Positions 11,282 through 22,437 of a stretch of DNA of 64,000 nucleotides are shown here, in pieces. Every line of letters starts with the position of its first letter. Position 1 is the stretch's first letter. The notes beneath the pieces were generated by a model, which did not search any database, was not told the origin of the DNA, and saw nothing but the letters and a program-made list of their open reading frames with translations. A program made the position numbers and the translations under genes. This stretch comes from Epiperipatus broadwayi (taxonomy: Eukaryota; Onychophora; Udeonychophora; Euonychophora; Peripatidae): contig JAQFVV010012537.1 in NCBI GenBank assembly GCA_028023455.1, positions 2,170,001-2,234,000 of the forward strand, given 5' to 3'.

Positions 11282-12124
11282 TATGGTGGAAGTGAAGATC
11301 AGCAACTATAATTTAGGCTGGCCTATGACCAGGGGAAAAGGTATCTACCAACATAAAAAGATGACCCATTAGTCAAATTAAAAAAATGTGTGCATAAAAT
11401 TTTGATTTTTTTCTCTTTGGGAAATTATTTAGAAATTTAGTATCATAGTTTAATTGTTATGTTAACTAAGTTGTGGCTGTGGAGCTTTGGGAGAAGAGCG
11501 GTCTCTCAATTTTGACAATGGATGGTGGGCTTGGCTGCTAGATTGGGGGTATGGTGTGTTGTGTACTGTATATAGCTGCACTTTATTCAGACTTGGTCAA
11601 TCCATGGTGAGAACCCTAAATACTCACCCACATGACTCCATAAAGAACATGGCAGATATTGCCCCACCCATAATACTCCAAAAGTGAGCAGTGTCTTGGA
11701 AAGTGCACAGTTAACTCAGGATCTCATAATAAGAGTCGCGTCATTCCTAAATTTTCCACACTCCTAAGATTCAGACGCAACAGAGTGTGGTTAGATTTCT
11801 TACATTTATAGTATTATTTTTGGGGGGAGGGGTCATGTGACCAAATTTAAGCCAGTGAGGAGTTGGCTGTATAGTGTGTGCAAAACATCATGTGCTTGTT
11901 GTTGGTGGTCAAGTCTATAGTGTATTGATGGGTTGTGCGATTGGTTTCATCCTTTGGTTTTAGAACTACCGGATATAAAAAGTGAATACATAAGGTTAAA
12001 GCTTTCGATGAGGAAGGAATTAAAGATTAGTATATAATTTTTGTTGTTGTTGTTGTTTTGTTGGTTAAGTTTGAGCCATTCAAACACATAGACTGTGTTT
12101 GAAGATTTCCAAACAGGGAAATAT
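11282..12124 (+). other. Non-coding part of the putative LTR element interior
   Basis: This is slightly more GC-rich than its surroundings and contains a 66-codon frame (11487-11687) without a recognisable domain. A GTTGTTGTTGTTGTT microsatellite lies near 12045. No polymerase motifs were found. Confidence 0.4.
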
Positions 12125-13629
12125 TATAACAAGATGGGGATCAAACCCTGTTTCAGAGACGGGAGTTTCATATTCATGCATTTGCATATAGTTTTATTAT
12201 TAATTGTCTGTATTTTATATTTGATTTTTTTAAATGTTTTTTTTTCAAATAGTTAAATAAAGAATTAAAACAGGCATGAAGAAGGGGTGAATGGATGGGT
12301 TGTGCTCATTTATTTTGTTAAAGCATGTGAGTGTATATATTGTTGTATAGGCAAGTTAATGGAAGGAATCCTTTAAAATAAACATATAATATACATGTTA
12401 TTTCCATGAAGAAATTTGTTATATTTCAATTTTAATAAAATGAAAAGTATATTTTTAATGAAAATAAAAATAAAAAAAAGAGAAAATTACATAGATTGTT
12501 ATCTATGGAATGCCTTTTAATGAAGGCATTATTTTAAGTTATTTTCAAATAAATAACTTAAAGGCGTTTGACAGAATTTTTGGTTAGGATAAAGATGCTA
12601 AAAGCTTTGCTTTTGTGTTAAAGAGAAGCCGGACCTCGAATACCATGTGCTTAGATACTAAAAAAAAAAATAACTAAAATGCTTGGAATTGGAACTTTCT
12701 AGAATATAAAAGAAAAAAGACTATAAAAAGGGGGCAGTGCAGGTCGAGAATTAGTTCATGATATATTTTTTACTAAAAATTTGAAGATAAAAGAAGTCTG
12801 ATCATGTTATTAATTTTCTATGTTATAGATTTCAAAAACCTATTGGAATCAGCATATATATTCGCCAGCTATGAATAGATGGGGGTAAAAGCTTAAAACA
12901 AGCTGGGCTTCTGACCCTGGTCCCACAAAGATATATAAGTTATTACTTTATTAAACCATTGCTTGAACCTGAAGGAATCTGCTTCTGGACATCTGTATTA
13001 AAGTTAACATCCAAATTTAATAGATTCAAGAAACCAAGCAGAACAACACATCTGTGATGAGCAACTCTAATGGCCATAGCATTGAATGAAATCATTTTCA
13101 TTACCAATCTGAATCCATTATTTTTCCAGGGAATTCCAGGTATATGTATACTTTATTATATATACACATTTTTTATTGATGTTTACAGATTTTTATATGA
13201 TATTATGATTAGCTCTTTCCATTGTTCCAATTATATTTTGCATCTGGATGGATTGGACAATATTTTCATTTTTTTGTTATTTGATTTGCTTGTCTGTACA
13301 GCATATGTGTATGCTTGGGTTTTATAAAAATATTTGAGCACAAATAATATTTCTTTTTATTATTGTTATTTATTTGTTATATTAAATATTAAATTTCAAT
13401 GATATATTCGTATGTTTCTTTATCTCAAATTTCATGTAGATAGCTAAGAAAAGAAATATATATATATCATAATTATTTAGTTAAATTAATTGAATACTTG
13501 ATTTTTTTTTCCTTCTGATCATTGCTGTTCCCTGTATGTTTTTCACTGTTTAAGTATCACCTGCCCTGAGTGAGCTAGCCAGTCGCTGGGCTTTGTAAGT
13601 ATCCTCTATTGTTCTTCCATCTGTTCTCA
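12125..13629 (+). repeat. Right 1.5-kb direct repeat (putative 3' LTR)
   Basis: It is the homologue of 8583-10055. It carries an extra GAAGGGGTGAATGGATGG segment near 12281 and lacks a few short stretches present in the left copy. The 85-codon frame at 13070-13327 lies wholly within it and is not regarded as a gene. Confidence 0.7.
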
Positions 13630-15609
13630 TCATTATTATATTTTCTTATCCTAAAGTTTTTTTTTTACATTCTAAATTTTTCTGCATATTTTGCTTTAAA
13701 ACTATCAAGTAACTTTTAAAAAATATTACTTTCTTTATATATTTATCTTTATCATAAATTCTTGTTTCATTATATATAATAATTTTTTTAATAATAGTTG
13801 ATACTAAAGTTATTGTTTGTTCTTTTTTTTAAAAAATAATAATAAATTTTTTTTATTGATTATAGTATTATCTAACAAGATCTAGCCTTATTTTTTATTT
13901 TTATCAGTATATATCTAAAGTACGATAGGTTAGTCATTCCTGAATTAGGCAAGAAAACCTACAACCATATGACAACAATTATTTTAATGATCTCTTACAT
14001 CAAGAAAATACATATAATAAAATTACTATAAAAATAAATATTTTTCTTTGGCCACTTATTAGAATATCATTATTAAAAAACCCTCTTACTGCTATCAGTT
14101 TTTTATATGCTATCTATTTCATTTTCCATAAAATTTTGATTTTCTCATTTATTGAAATTCTTTTTATTTATTACATCAAATATTTAATTCATTATGTTTT
14201 TATTTGTATTGAAAATTACTATTTACCCCACTTTCTTGATCATAAATTTTAAAAGACAAAATAGATGCTTCAATTTTTTTCAGTAGTTATCTCAACTTTA
14301 TATTAGTAGCCAAGATAGGTGGACAAAAATAGGCAACCCATCCAACCAATTATCAGCATAATTCTACTTTATTGTAGTATCTCAGTATTTAAATCTGTCC
14401 TTCATGATTTGGTTGGTAGTAGAGTGACCAATTTGAAAATTCACATCTCAGTTTCTGTCAATTCCATTACTTGAACTATATATGAACTCCCAAGCAATAA
14501 ATCATTTAATTATTATTTTAAAAATGTTTCAAGCCACAATAGTTAGCAGATTAATTTGAGAGGTCTGTGAACAAAATAAATGAACTTTAAAAATTGTTTT
14601 AGATTAAAAGTGATCATTTATCTTTCAAGTAGTAAATACTCATACACAGTCTAGCTTGCTATCTTGTATTGATCACTTAATAGGTGTTCATGAAGATAAT
14701 CTTTATTAGTCAGATGAGAATTGATGCTCTGACTATAAAAACAAAAAATAGGAAGTACGATGTATCTTATCATTTGTAGTGAGGTATCATGATTTTATAG
14801 ACACTAGGCTTTTGGTTTACCTTTATTTTACAAATTTAAGATTTTAATGTAGAAAAATTATTTTTGCATGGATTTGCAGTAGACTATTAAACTTCAGAAT
14901 AAGAACTTAATGGCACTATTAAAAAATGCATTATAATTTTTTTTATATCAATAAATTTTAGGGTAGTCATTTGAAATCTGGGCACGGCCATCTGATAGCA
15001 TTGTTTATGTGTCAAAACACATAAAAATGCCATTTCAGCAGCCAGCCTTATGGCTAATACAACATTTAATATTGTATTAACCCATTTGGCAGGCCGCTTT
15101 ACATGACATTGCACAAAAATATTACGGCCTGTTTTGTGTTTCGAAACTATTTACGTGTATTTTTTCTATTCATAGCTGATTACTGTATCGCTTGAGGGTA
15201 TCCGTAATAGAGTAATGTCATTTATATTTAAATAATGTTGTTAATTATTAATAATTGTCATATGGTCCCCACCCTTCCCTAAAAAATTTGGTAATATGTA
15301 AAAAATTGGCGAAGGGTATGTTCGAACACGCTTCGACAAAGCTCACATGCTAAGTCATGTTTCAGCATGGAAAATATATGAGACCAATAAAAGGTCTGAG
15401 AAGAATGTGCAATTTTTCAACTTTTCAGAATTGCCGAGTACAGAAAGTGTGTGAGAGTGTGTTCTTTTTTTCAGGCACATAATGTCCTCCCAAATACCAT
15501 ATTTTTTATTACATCAATAAAATAATAAATAAGTTCAAAAAGTCAAAAGTTTGTGTACTTTTTTTTTCATTTCATTAGAAATTGACAAGTATTTGGATTA
15601 TCTTCTTTG
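13630..15609. other. AT-rich DNA without a recognised gene
   Basis: No gene was recognised. CpG becomes common again from about 15.1 kb. The segment around 14960-15115 is more GC-rich than its surroundings. A TTTGAAATCTGGGCACGGCC-like motif at 14968 recurs in inverted, diverged form near 17280. Confidence 0.35.
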
Positions 15610-16795
15610 CAGCAGGGTTAAAATAAATGACTATTTTTGTTGACTTTTTGTTAATAATAACAAAGTATGAAAGCCTCCCAAAAAAGCAGTTTATTGTAGA
15701 AGGCAAAAAAAAAAAAAGGTAATTCAAACGAAATATAAATAAAAGTAAAAAGTGAGAAAAAGTTGTTGAAAAAAAAAAGAAATTATTGACTTTTTGTTAC
15801 AATTATTTTTCCGAGTGTGAGGGTTTGAAAACAATTTTTTACCCCCCAAAAATGCAAAAATTACTTTTGATTTAATAAGAAGAAAAACAATTTGGTCAAA
15901 CAAAAAAAAAAAAAAGATAGAAAAAATTCGAAACATTTCACAAATAATTTCATTATATTTTTTCAGCAGGGTTAAAACAAGTAAGGTTAAAATAAATTAC
16001 TATTTTTGTTTACTTTTTGTTAATAATAATATGTAAATAAATCAATAATTTTTATAGCGCGATGTTTTATAAACTGTAAATCAATTATTTTTATAGCGCA
16101 ATGTTTTATAAACTGTAATAGTTAAACTATTACAGTTTATAAACATCGCGCTATAAAAATAATTGATTTATTTACATATATTTAATTTCAAATAAGAATG
16201 ACGTATCGTAAATTCTAGTAATTTTCACCAGCGTCATTCATTCAAGCATGTAAAAGTAATTTAAAGTGATTATTTAATAACTTCATGCTTTCACTTTCAG
16301 ACACTTAAGATTTGCCCATACAAAAGCGTTTGGGTTCGAAAAGATAGATGGCCATTCTATCTTTTCCCAAAGACTTTATCATGTGTTTGAAGTGTTTGTA
16401 TTCAGTCATTTATAGTTAAAATCTGCAAAGCGCATGTGCACAGCTTAATGCTGTTTAACTATTACAGTTAATAATAATAGTACAAAAGCCCCCCCCCCCC
16501 CCCAAAGCTGTTTATTGTAGAAACCAAAAAAAAAAGGCTAATTCAAACGAAATATAAATTAAAGTAAAAAGTGAAAAAAAGTTGTTTAAAAAAAAGTAAA
16601 ATTATTGACTTTGTTACAATTATTGATCCGAAGGTGGGGTGGGGATTTCAAAACAATTTTTGCACCCCAAACAACACAAAAGTTATTTTTGATTTAATAA
16701 TAATAAGAAAAACAATTTAATCAACCAAAAAAAAAAAAAAAGGTAGAACAAAGTCGAAATAAGTCCCAAATAATTATACCATTATATTTTTTTGG
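15610..16795 (+). repeat. Tandem duplication of a 355-bp unit, second unit interrupted
   Basis: Unit 1 (15610-15963) and unit 2 (15964-16031 plus 16467-16795) share CAGCAGGGTTAAAA, AATTCAAACGAAATATAAAT, TTATTGAC..TTGTTACAATTAT and TTTTGATTTAATAA blocks in the same order. Poly(A), poly(T) and a 15-C run vary between units. Unit 2 is split by an insertion at 16032-16466. Confidence 0.7.
16032..16466. mobile_element. 435-bp inserted palindromic element with 13-bp duplication
   Basis: The insertion interrupts the 355-bp repeat and is flanked on both sides by GTTAATAATAATA (16019-16031 and 16467-16479). It begins TGTAAATAAATC and ends AACTATTACA. Its left third is a large palindrome around TAGTTAAACTA, whose left arm contains a duplicated TTTTTATAGCGCRATG segment. 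The rest is non-coding. It looks like a MITE, although a 13-bp duplication would suit a retroposon better. Confidence 0.6.
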
Positions 16796-16872
16796 AGAGG
16801 TTAAAACAAGTTTTTTCGTCGTGAAACAGTCCAAAGTTTTAAAATTCAGAAAAATAAACACAAAATTAAATC

Positions 16873-16995
16873 AAACAATTCAAAACAAAGCAAAACTCTC
16901 CATATAGTAGTGCCATCTTGTGCTAACAAGTACAATCAATGGATGCACAAGATGGCACTACTATATGGAGAGTTTTGCTTTGTTTTGAATTGTTT
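16873..16995. repeat. Perfect 51-bp inverted repeat (hairpin)
   Basis: The arms 16873-16923 and 16945-16995 are exact reverse complements around a 21-bp loop. Each arm contains CTCCATATAGTAGTGCCATC or its complement. Lack of any mismatch implies recent formation or selection or conversion. Sequence beside it (ATGTGATGTTTAGTGGTTTA at 17031-17051) recurs near 57.6 kb. Confidence 0.9.
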
Positions 16996-17063
16996 AATAA
17001 CAATTATGTGCTAGTATGAGATAGTGATCATGTGATGTTTAGTGGTTTAACAAAATTAAATTA

Positions 17064-17215
17064 CCAAAATTTGTTGGATAAAGAAACATGTCAGATTAAA
17101 AAAAACAACAATGAAAATGAATATAAAAATTTGTTTAATAAAAAAGAAATCATGTTGTAAATGAAATAAAAAATTTGTTTGATAAAAAAAAAACATGTTA
17201 TATGAGAAAAAAGTT
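17064..17215 (+). repeat. Three degenerate 45-50 bp tandem units
   Basis: Each unit has an AAATTTGTTKRATAAA core followed by an A-rich run and a CATGTT/CATGTC block. The 69-codon minus-strand frame over it reflects this repetition. Confidence 0.5.
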
Positions 17216-17880
17216 GCGTTATATTTGATAGATTTTTGTATAGCATCAACGCCACAAGCAGCCATGCCCGGATTTCAGATGTTTACCAATATTAGTGTTG
17301 TTAATGATTTTGTTAAGATTCATAAGAACCTTAAATGTCAGAATTGAGCATGATTGGTAGATCTTAAACTCAAGTTTAAAATGGTCACACTGCTCCATAC
17401 TGGTCAAAATAAGTATGTTAAACCATTATATTTTTTACCTGAATGTAACATTTACCTTATTATAAGATAATAAAGCCAATTACTCAAGACAGTCATATAT
17501 AAGCATATAAGATAATAAAGGAGGTACCACCTTTATTGTTAAAGGGGGTTGCCTTGACTACAGGTTGAGATTGTTGATAGCTTAAGGATTGTTATCATAT
17601 AACATTATATATATATTATAATATTTCTAACTATCACTTAATTGAAAATTAATGGAATGTGATAAATATATATATACATTTGTGCATACAAATGTATATA
17701 TAAATAAAACCTATAATCCTTGTAAAGTGCATATGTTTGATGTTATATTCTCTTATAATAACTAAAAGGAGTCCAGTTTTAGCTAAAGATAATTCATACA
17801 GAAAAACTACTGCTAAATAATGTAATTTCAATTTAAAATCACTATTTTAAGATTTCTTGTCTCATTACTTTTTATCTGAA
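17216..17880. other. AT-rich DNA without a recognised gene
   Basis: Nothing was recognised beyond short direct repeats (TATAAGATAATAAAG at about 17460 and 17505). CpG-poor. Confidence 0.4.
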
Positions 17881-17981
17881 GTCTGTCTGTCTGTCTACCT
17901 ATCTACCTACCTCCCCTTCCTCCCTCCCCCTACCTCCCTATCTACCTACCTCCCTACCTCCCTACCTACCTACCTACCTAC

Positions 17982-18074
<93 letters not shown>

Positions 18075-18186
18075 CATCTATCCATCTGCCTGCCCACCTG
18101 CTTGCCCACTGGCCGACCGACTGATTGACCTACCTACCTACCTACCTACCCATCCAACCACCCACCCACCTGTCTATCTATCTATA
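17881..18186. repeat. Compound tetranucleotide microsatellite
   Basis: CTGT, CTAC, CCTC and CTAT units surround a pure (CTAT)n core at about 17983-18073. A 150-codon frame reads through it only because the 4-bp repeat is free of stops in that frame; it is not a gene. Confidence 0.95.
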
Positions 18187-19010
18187 TTGAAATGTCAATT
18201 ATACTTTCAATGTTCACATATATACAAAGTGACTAGTGCATCTCCAGAACATGTCTATAATATAGAATTCAAATTTGAATCCAGTTTGAAAATCTTTCCA
18301 AACGAATAATAATTCCCTAAGAATTATCTGAAAGAAGTTTATAATTGGAAAATGAGTAAGTAGGTAGCTATCATTAGCAATTAGAAAATAAAATAAGAAA
18401 GGAAAATATAAAACTGCTAATTAACTCTCAGCTGACCAAAATAGAAAAGGACTGCTGGAGAACTTTCTGGTCTATAATGGTTATATGCAGAGTTTTTACA
18501 ATAGTTAAAGCAAAGAAACACCCACCTCAGGTAATTATTACAATATGTGATATAATAGGAAAAAATAATTTAGAAAATAATGTTTATTAAATTAACAACT
18601 GAAAAATACTTGAATAAAACTTTTTAAAAAATGGGGAGAGGGTCATTTTTATTGGAAAAAAATAACCCCCTCTACTCCTTAATCAAAAATCCTCCAATTC
18701 TCTAAATAATTGATTTTTAATTTACTTTTAAGCAAAAATAAATCAATAGATAATATTTTTTATGTTATTCTAATAAACAATTTGATTGAAATAAAGGTTT
18801 ATAGCCTTAGACAATTCTTTGCATTTTAAAGAAGAAAAAAATGTTTCTTCTGATATTTGAAAAATTGTTCTATGTATTTAGTTATTGGATGTAAAAAAAG
18901 AGGTAGGTCAAAGTTTGCTTTCCTGCAAATAACAGGTCTCTAGGAAGTAAATGGATTATCCAAGTTGATATCCTGAAAGTTTAACTATTTGATAACTAAA
19001 AAAATTTTTT
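18187..19010. other. AT-rich DNA without a recognised gene
   Basis: No coding or repeat structure was recognised, and CpG is nearly absent. Confidence 0.4.
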
Positions 19011-19100
19011 TCCCATGTGTCAAAGCATCGCCGGGAAGCGAATCCGCGACAACTGCCTGTAAGGCAGCTATGCTGATCACTCGGCCACCAACGCTTGACA
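19011..19100 (-). mobile_element. Minimal tRNA-derived retroposon (family T)
   Basis: Read on the minus strand it starts TGTCAAGCGTTGGTGGCCGA, has an A box, an anticodon-like stem-loop (GCTGCCTTACAGGCAGT, loop bases consistent with TAC), a B box (GATTCGCTTCC) and the end GCGATGCTTTGACACATGGG. An A/T-rich run follows. Flanks ATAACTAAAA and ACAACTAAAA suggest a short target-site duplication. It resembles a tRNA gene with extra TGTCAA/TTGACA ends. A functional tRNA is unlikely because the T and acceptor stems mispair. Confidence 0.75.
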
Positions 19101-19334
19101 ACTAAAATTGGATTTTGAAATGCATATTTCCAAATGTTACAACTTAAAAATATATATATTTTAACATTCTTGCAATTATACATTGGATTATTTTCATAAG
19201 TTTAATTGCAAATGTTTTTAGAAAATTTTAAACTTTGTTTGCAATTGTTTATAACACCTTGCTAGCTGACAATATAGAAAACAAACTGACAATCTTTGGA
19301 TTCATAAATACTGAATTAAAGTGTGATGTTTTAA

Positions 19335-19535
19335 CGAATAGAAAAAATAGTTATAGCAATACCCTAAATTCTTATTCTTAATTCATAAGATGACTAGTTT
19401 GATTTACATGTTTTATACTGCCACTGGTTAGGCCAGTAACAATTAAGAGAAGTGGAAAATACCACTTGAAGCACTGAGTTATGTACTAACCTGGATATTA
19501 TTGCTGACAATTGAATGTATTTGAAAAATTATAAA
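19335..19535 (+). mobile_element. Diverged SINE with Penelope-like 3' domain (family P)
   Basis: The 3' two-thirds align with 38090-38211 read on the minus strand: CACTGGTTAGGCCAG, a hairpin (AAGTGG at 19450-19455 with CCACTT at 19462-19467), ATGTACTAAC and a GAATGTATTTG end. The tRNA-like head is barely recognisable. The pairing stem differs in sequence from the other copy yet remains complementary. Confidence 0.6.
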
Positions 19536-19589
19536 GTTTGAATTTTTCTAAAAACATTTATCAATTAAACTAAATGATGTAAATAGTCC

Positions 19590-19945
19590 ATCATGTCATC
19601 ATTATCATTTTCAAAGCATAATCTGTTGATGATGGTCTTTCCAAGCTTAATCTTGTTTCTTCACAACACACCAACAATTTTTCTTATTTCATCTACCCAT
19701 CTTACACATGGTCTTTTTTTAAGTCTTTTACTATTTATTAGAATTTCATTGCAGTTTTTTTATTTCTTTCAATTATATCAGTGATGCTTGTTTGTACTTT
19801 CACTATGTATTTCATTTTTAATCTCTTTTTGTCACTCCTAAAATACAACTCTCCATTCTTTACTAAATGTTTTGAAGCATTGAATTGCTCTCCAGTTAAA
19901 TGTCCAAATCTCAGACATATAGAATAAAAATTGGTGAAACACATC
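19590..19945 (-). pseudogene. Non-LTR retrotransposon C-terminal remnant (family C)
   Basis: A minus-strand frame (19738-19944) contains LRFGHLTGEQ and KHLVKNGEL. These resemble the LRW.GH......P...L.GEL block near the C-terminus of many non-LTR ORF2 proteins. Downstream on the same strand, RPCVRWVDEIRKIVGVL resembles the RP..RW.DEI...G block. Stops and a frame change separate them. It is short and old; the clade is not assigned. Confidence 0.5.
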
Positions 19946-20550
19946 TCTCAAAAACTTTGCTGTTTAAACATATAGGCATATAATTAGTAATTTTTATTAG
20001 TCATTCATTAGACTAGGGATTATCCACTTAATTAATGAATATTTCTGTAGTGTAATTTCCACCATATCACTCACATGCAAGGTAGGAACTAATTTCCATC
20101 CATTTGTAACACTTGTGGAGGGGTGTAATTATAAACATATGATCAAAAACATGTGAAATAGATTAAAGATCTCCAAGATGTACATTTTATGCTGAACCAG
20201 CACTCATCAGTTAGCCCAGATCACAATCACTTACATATATCAGTATCATTATTCAGTATATATAATTGCAAGCAGTCTGCCATTTCATAAACTTTCAAAC
20301 AAACGTTAAAATACCAGTAATTGTAGCAGCAAATGAATACAGTTTCTCTAAAGTGAAATTTAATATATATATATATTTATGAAAACAGCACCCAAGAATA
20401 ATTAAGTGATCTAGCAATAATTTCTATAGAAAAGACTATATTTAAATTAAATTATACAGAAGCTATCGAATAAAAGAATGATATAAAACATAATTTTTAT
20501 TTATTCTGTGAATTTTTTATTTATTATATATATACATTTTTTATTGTCTG
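19946..20550. other. AT-rich DNA with a dispersed-repeat segment
   Basis: The stretch 20195-20285 (CATCAGTTAGCCCAGATCA and following) resembles 57905-57970, indicating an uncharacterised dispersed repeat. Nothing else was recognised. Confidence 0.4.
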
Positions 20551-22320
20551 TGCACGCGCGTGTGTGTTTAAGTAAATGTATATACTTTTATTTACTACAT
20601 ATTTTAGCCTACTGAATCTATTGATTTGTTTAGATCATTTTAATTAAGTGGATGCTTGTGAAAGTTGTATGAAAGAAAATTCGACATTTGCAAATCAATT
20701 ATTGTATTTAAAATTTACGATGTAATTTTTAAAAATTCATGCTGTTAAAACGAAATGTAAGAGATCTGGTCGCCGCTTCACCATCATCGATGCTGATAAA
20801 ATAATAATTGCCACATTGTGAACTAGTTTTGGTTCCGTAGGCATATAGATCTATATTTTTTTAAGAAAAAAAAAAAAAGCGTACGAAACGATTATATGGA
20901 AGAATTTCATTCTCAATATTTTTTTTATTATCTATAATTACCCACTTGTAATTTTTTAATTTATTCTAGTGTAATTAAATGAGGAAGATAGAAATATACA
21001 AGAAAAACCTCGGGGGAAATAACCTTTCGAATGACATTTCCCATGATATAGCATTTCCACAAAATAGGAAATAATGTATATAAGTTTTAAATATATCTAA
21101 TTTTATTCATTTTTCTTTTTTCGAGTTTAAAATTAAAGATTTACTTTCACTTTTTAATGACTAGTTAAATAAAGTGTATAATTGATAAAACTAGAATAAA
21201 TAAATAATCGTATAGTTTATTGCTCGAATTTCAAGAGAAGTTCGAATAACGGAAACGCCAGAATAGGACCACGATCCGTGCACTTAAACACCGGAGTCTG
21301 CCTCTCTCCAACTGCATCAATCCATGCAGGGCAAATTAATAATTTTAAACAACATATTTGCTTGGCAAAGGAAAAAAACTCTCGCATTTTTATGTATCGC
21401 ATGTAAAAAGCTGTTTCTCTGACATACATAATCTTTTTTATGCTTTTCTCAAACTTTTGTCAGTTCACAAATTAATACCTTCAGACACGTCAATCAAACA
21501 CTGAAATGTTATCGCAGCAATTAGCTTCTCCAAGACAAAAAGCAAAAAAAAAATCAGTTGACACTTACCTTACCAATTATCAGATGTCAGTTTTAACATA
21601 ATTTTGATATTTAACATATGTCGCTATTAAAAAGACAAGAATAAATAAAATTTACAAATAAGACCTTTGGATATACTATTTATATATACCATTTTTTATA
21701 TGGTAATTTTGACGTCAGTTTGTAAAAATTATAGAACGTCTATTTATAGTTAATCGATGTACATTTTAAGATTGATCGTTTTATCAAATAATATTGTTAC
21801 TGTGATACAAATATGTTCACACTAATTCAATATAACCAAACACGCACCATATGCATATTATTTGTATCTATTCGTACGAGTATGCACGATAGTTTAATAA
21901 TATAAAAGCATTCCTCTGGGTTATAACCATATTTATCAGCAATTAATATTATATGCATAATACAAGATTCTTTAGCTTTATTTTCTTTTTACTGTAACAT
22001 CGAAGTAATGGACGAATTTATTAATCTTTGAAAAATGAGTAAAAGTTAAAACGATCTATTGTATTTAGATAATAGAAAATACCTATTAATAATAATTGCA
22101 AAGAAGCAATACACTAAAGAGCAAAAAGACCAATATGTAAAAAAACAAACAAACAACGAAAAGCACAGAGTCAAAGATTGACTTAAACTAAGCAATATAA
22201 TTTGTAGATTTATGTTTCTCTATTTTCGTCATGTAGTTGAAATCTTAAATATTTAGAAAAAAATCAAGTCTTATATTTATATATTTTTTCAAATACAGTA
22301 CATTCAAACTGTTAGTAATA
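20551..22320. other. CpG-normal island in CpG-poor DNA
   Basis: About 40 CpG were counted by eye in the first 1.6 kb, against near absence on both sides, with no rise in overall GC except at about 21230-21340. The 70-codon minus-strand frame at 21217-21429 crosses that GC-richer patch, and its C-terminal half has balanced composition. A 36-codon minus-strand frame also exists near 20737-20845. Neither has convincing splice sites or homology that I recognise. A promoter, enhancer or non-coding exon is possible. Confidence 0.35.
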
Positions 22321-22326
22321 ACACAC

Positions 22327-22437
22327 AAGTGTTGTTAGCCGAGATGTTAGCGCAGCGACATTGCAAGCAAGCATTTGTTTGCAGACGGTTATTGCGGGTT
22401 CGCCTCCCGCCCGATGCTATGACATATGGAAAAAAAC
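22327..22437 (+). mobile_element. tRNA-derived retroposon, diverged (family T)
   Basis: GTTGTTAGCCGAGATGTTAG (A-box region), then an anticodon arm enlarged by about 20 bases (GCAAGCAAGC...TTTGCAGACG), a strong B box (GGGTTCGCCTCC), GATGCTATGACATATGG and an A-rich tail. It shares ends and order with the copies at 19.0, 55.3 and 55.9 kb. Directly upstream is CATTCAAACTGTTAGTAATA, the end of the family P SINE tail in reverse orientation. Confidence 0.65.

Larger units (their letters stand above)
8583..13629 (+). mobile_element. Putative non-autonomous LTR retrotransposon
   Basis: Two direct repeats of about 1.5 kb (8583-10055 and 12125-13629) flank about 2.07 kb that carries a gag-like coding remnant. 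The repeats start TGTAACAGGATGGG and TATAACAAGATGGG. Each contains a TATA box followed by a G-rich run about 575-600 bp from its start, as expected for an LTR promoter. No reverse transcriptase, integrase or protease motifs were seen in the interior, so it would depend on another element. The repeat ends are uncertain, and no target-site duplication or primer-binding site could be fixed. ATTGGTGCTTGGAGTC just inside the left repeat is a possible primer-binding region. Alternatively, it could be a segmental duplication of an unrelated repeat. The copies have diverged noticeably, so an insertion would be old. Confidence 0.5.

Noticed and set aside
14968-17283. Inverted TTTGAAATCTGGGCACGGCC-like motif pair
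   Set aside because: The 22-bp match has several mismatches and no extended homology, so it may be chance.
17881-18186. CRISPR-like array
   Set aside because: It is a continuous 4-bp repeat without unique spacers, in a eukaryotic genome.
17857-18309. 150-codon frame (Tyr/Leu/Ser/Ile repeats)
   Set aside because: It is translation of a tetranucleotide microsatellite with low-complexity flanks.
19011-19100. Functional tRNA gene
   Set aside because: It has A and B boxes, but mispaired stems, flanking repeats and related copies with target-site duplications show a retroposon.
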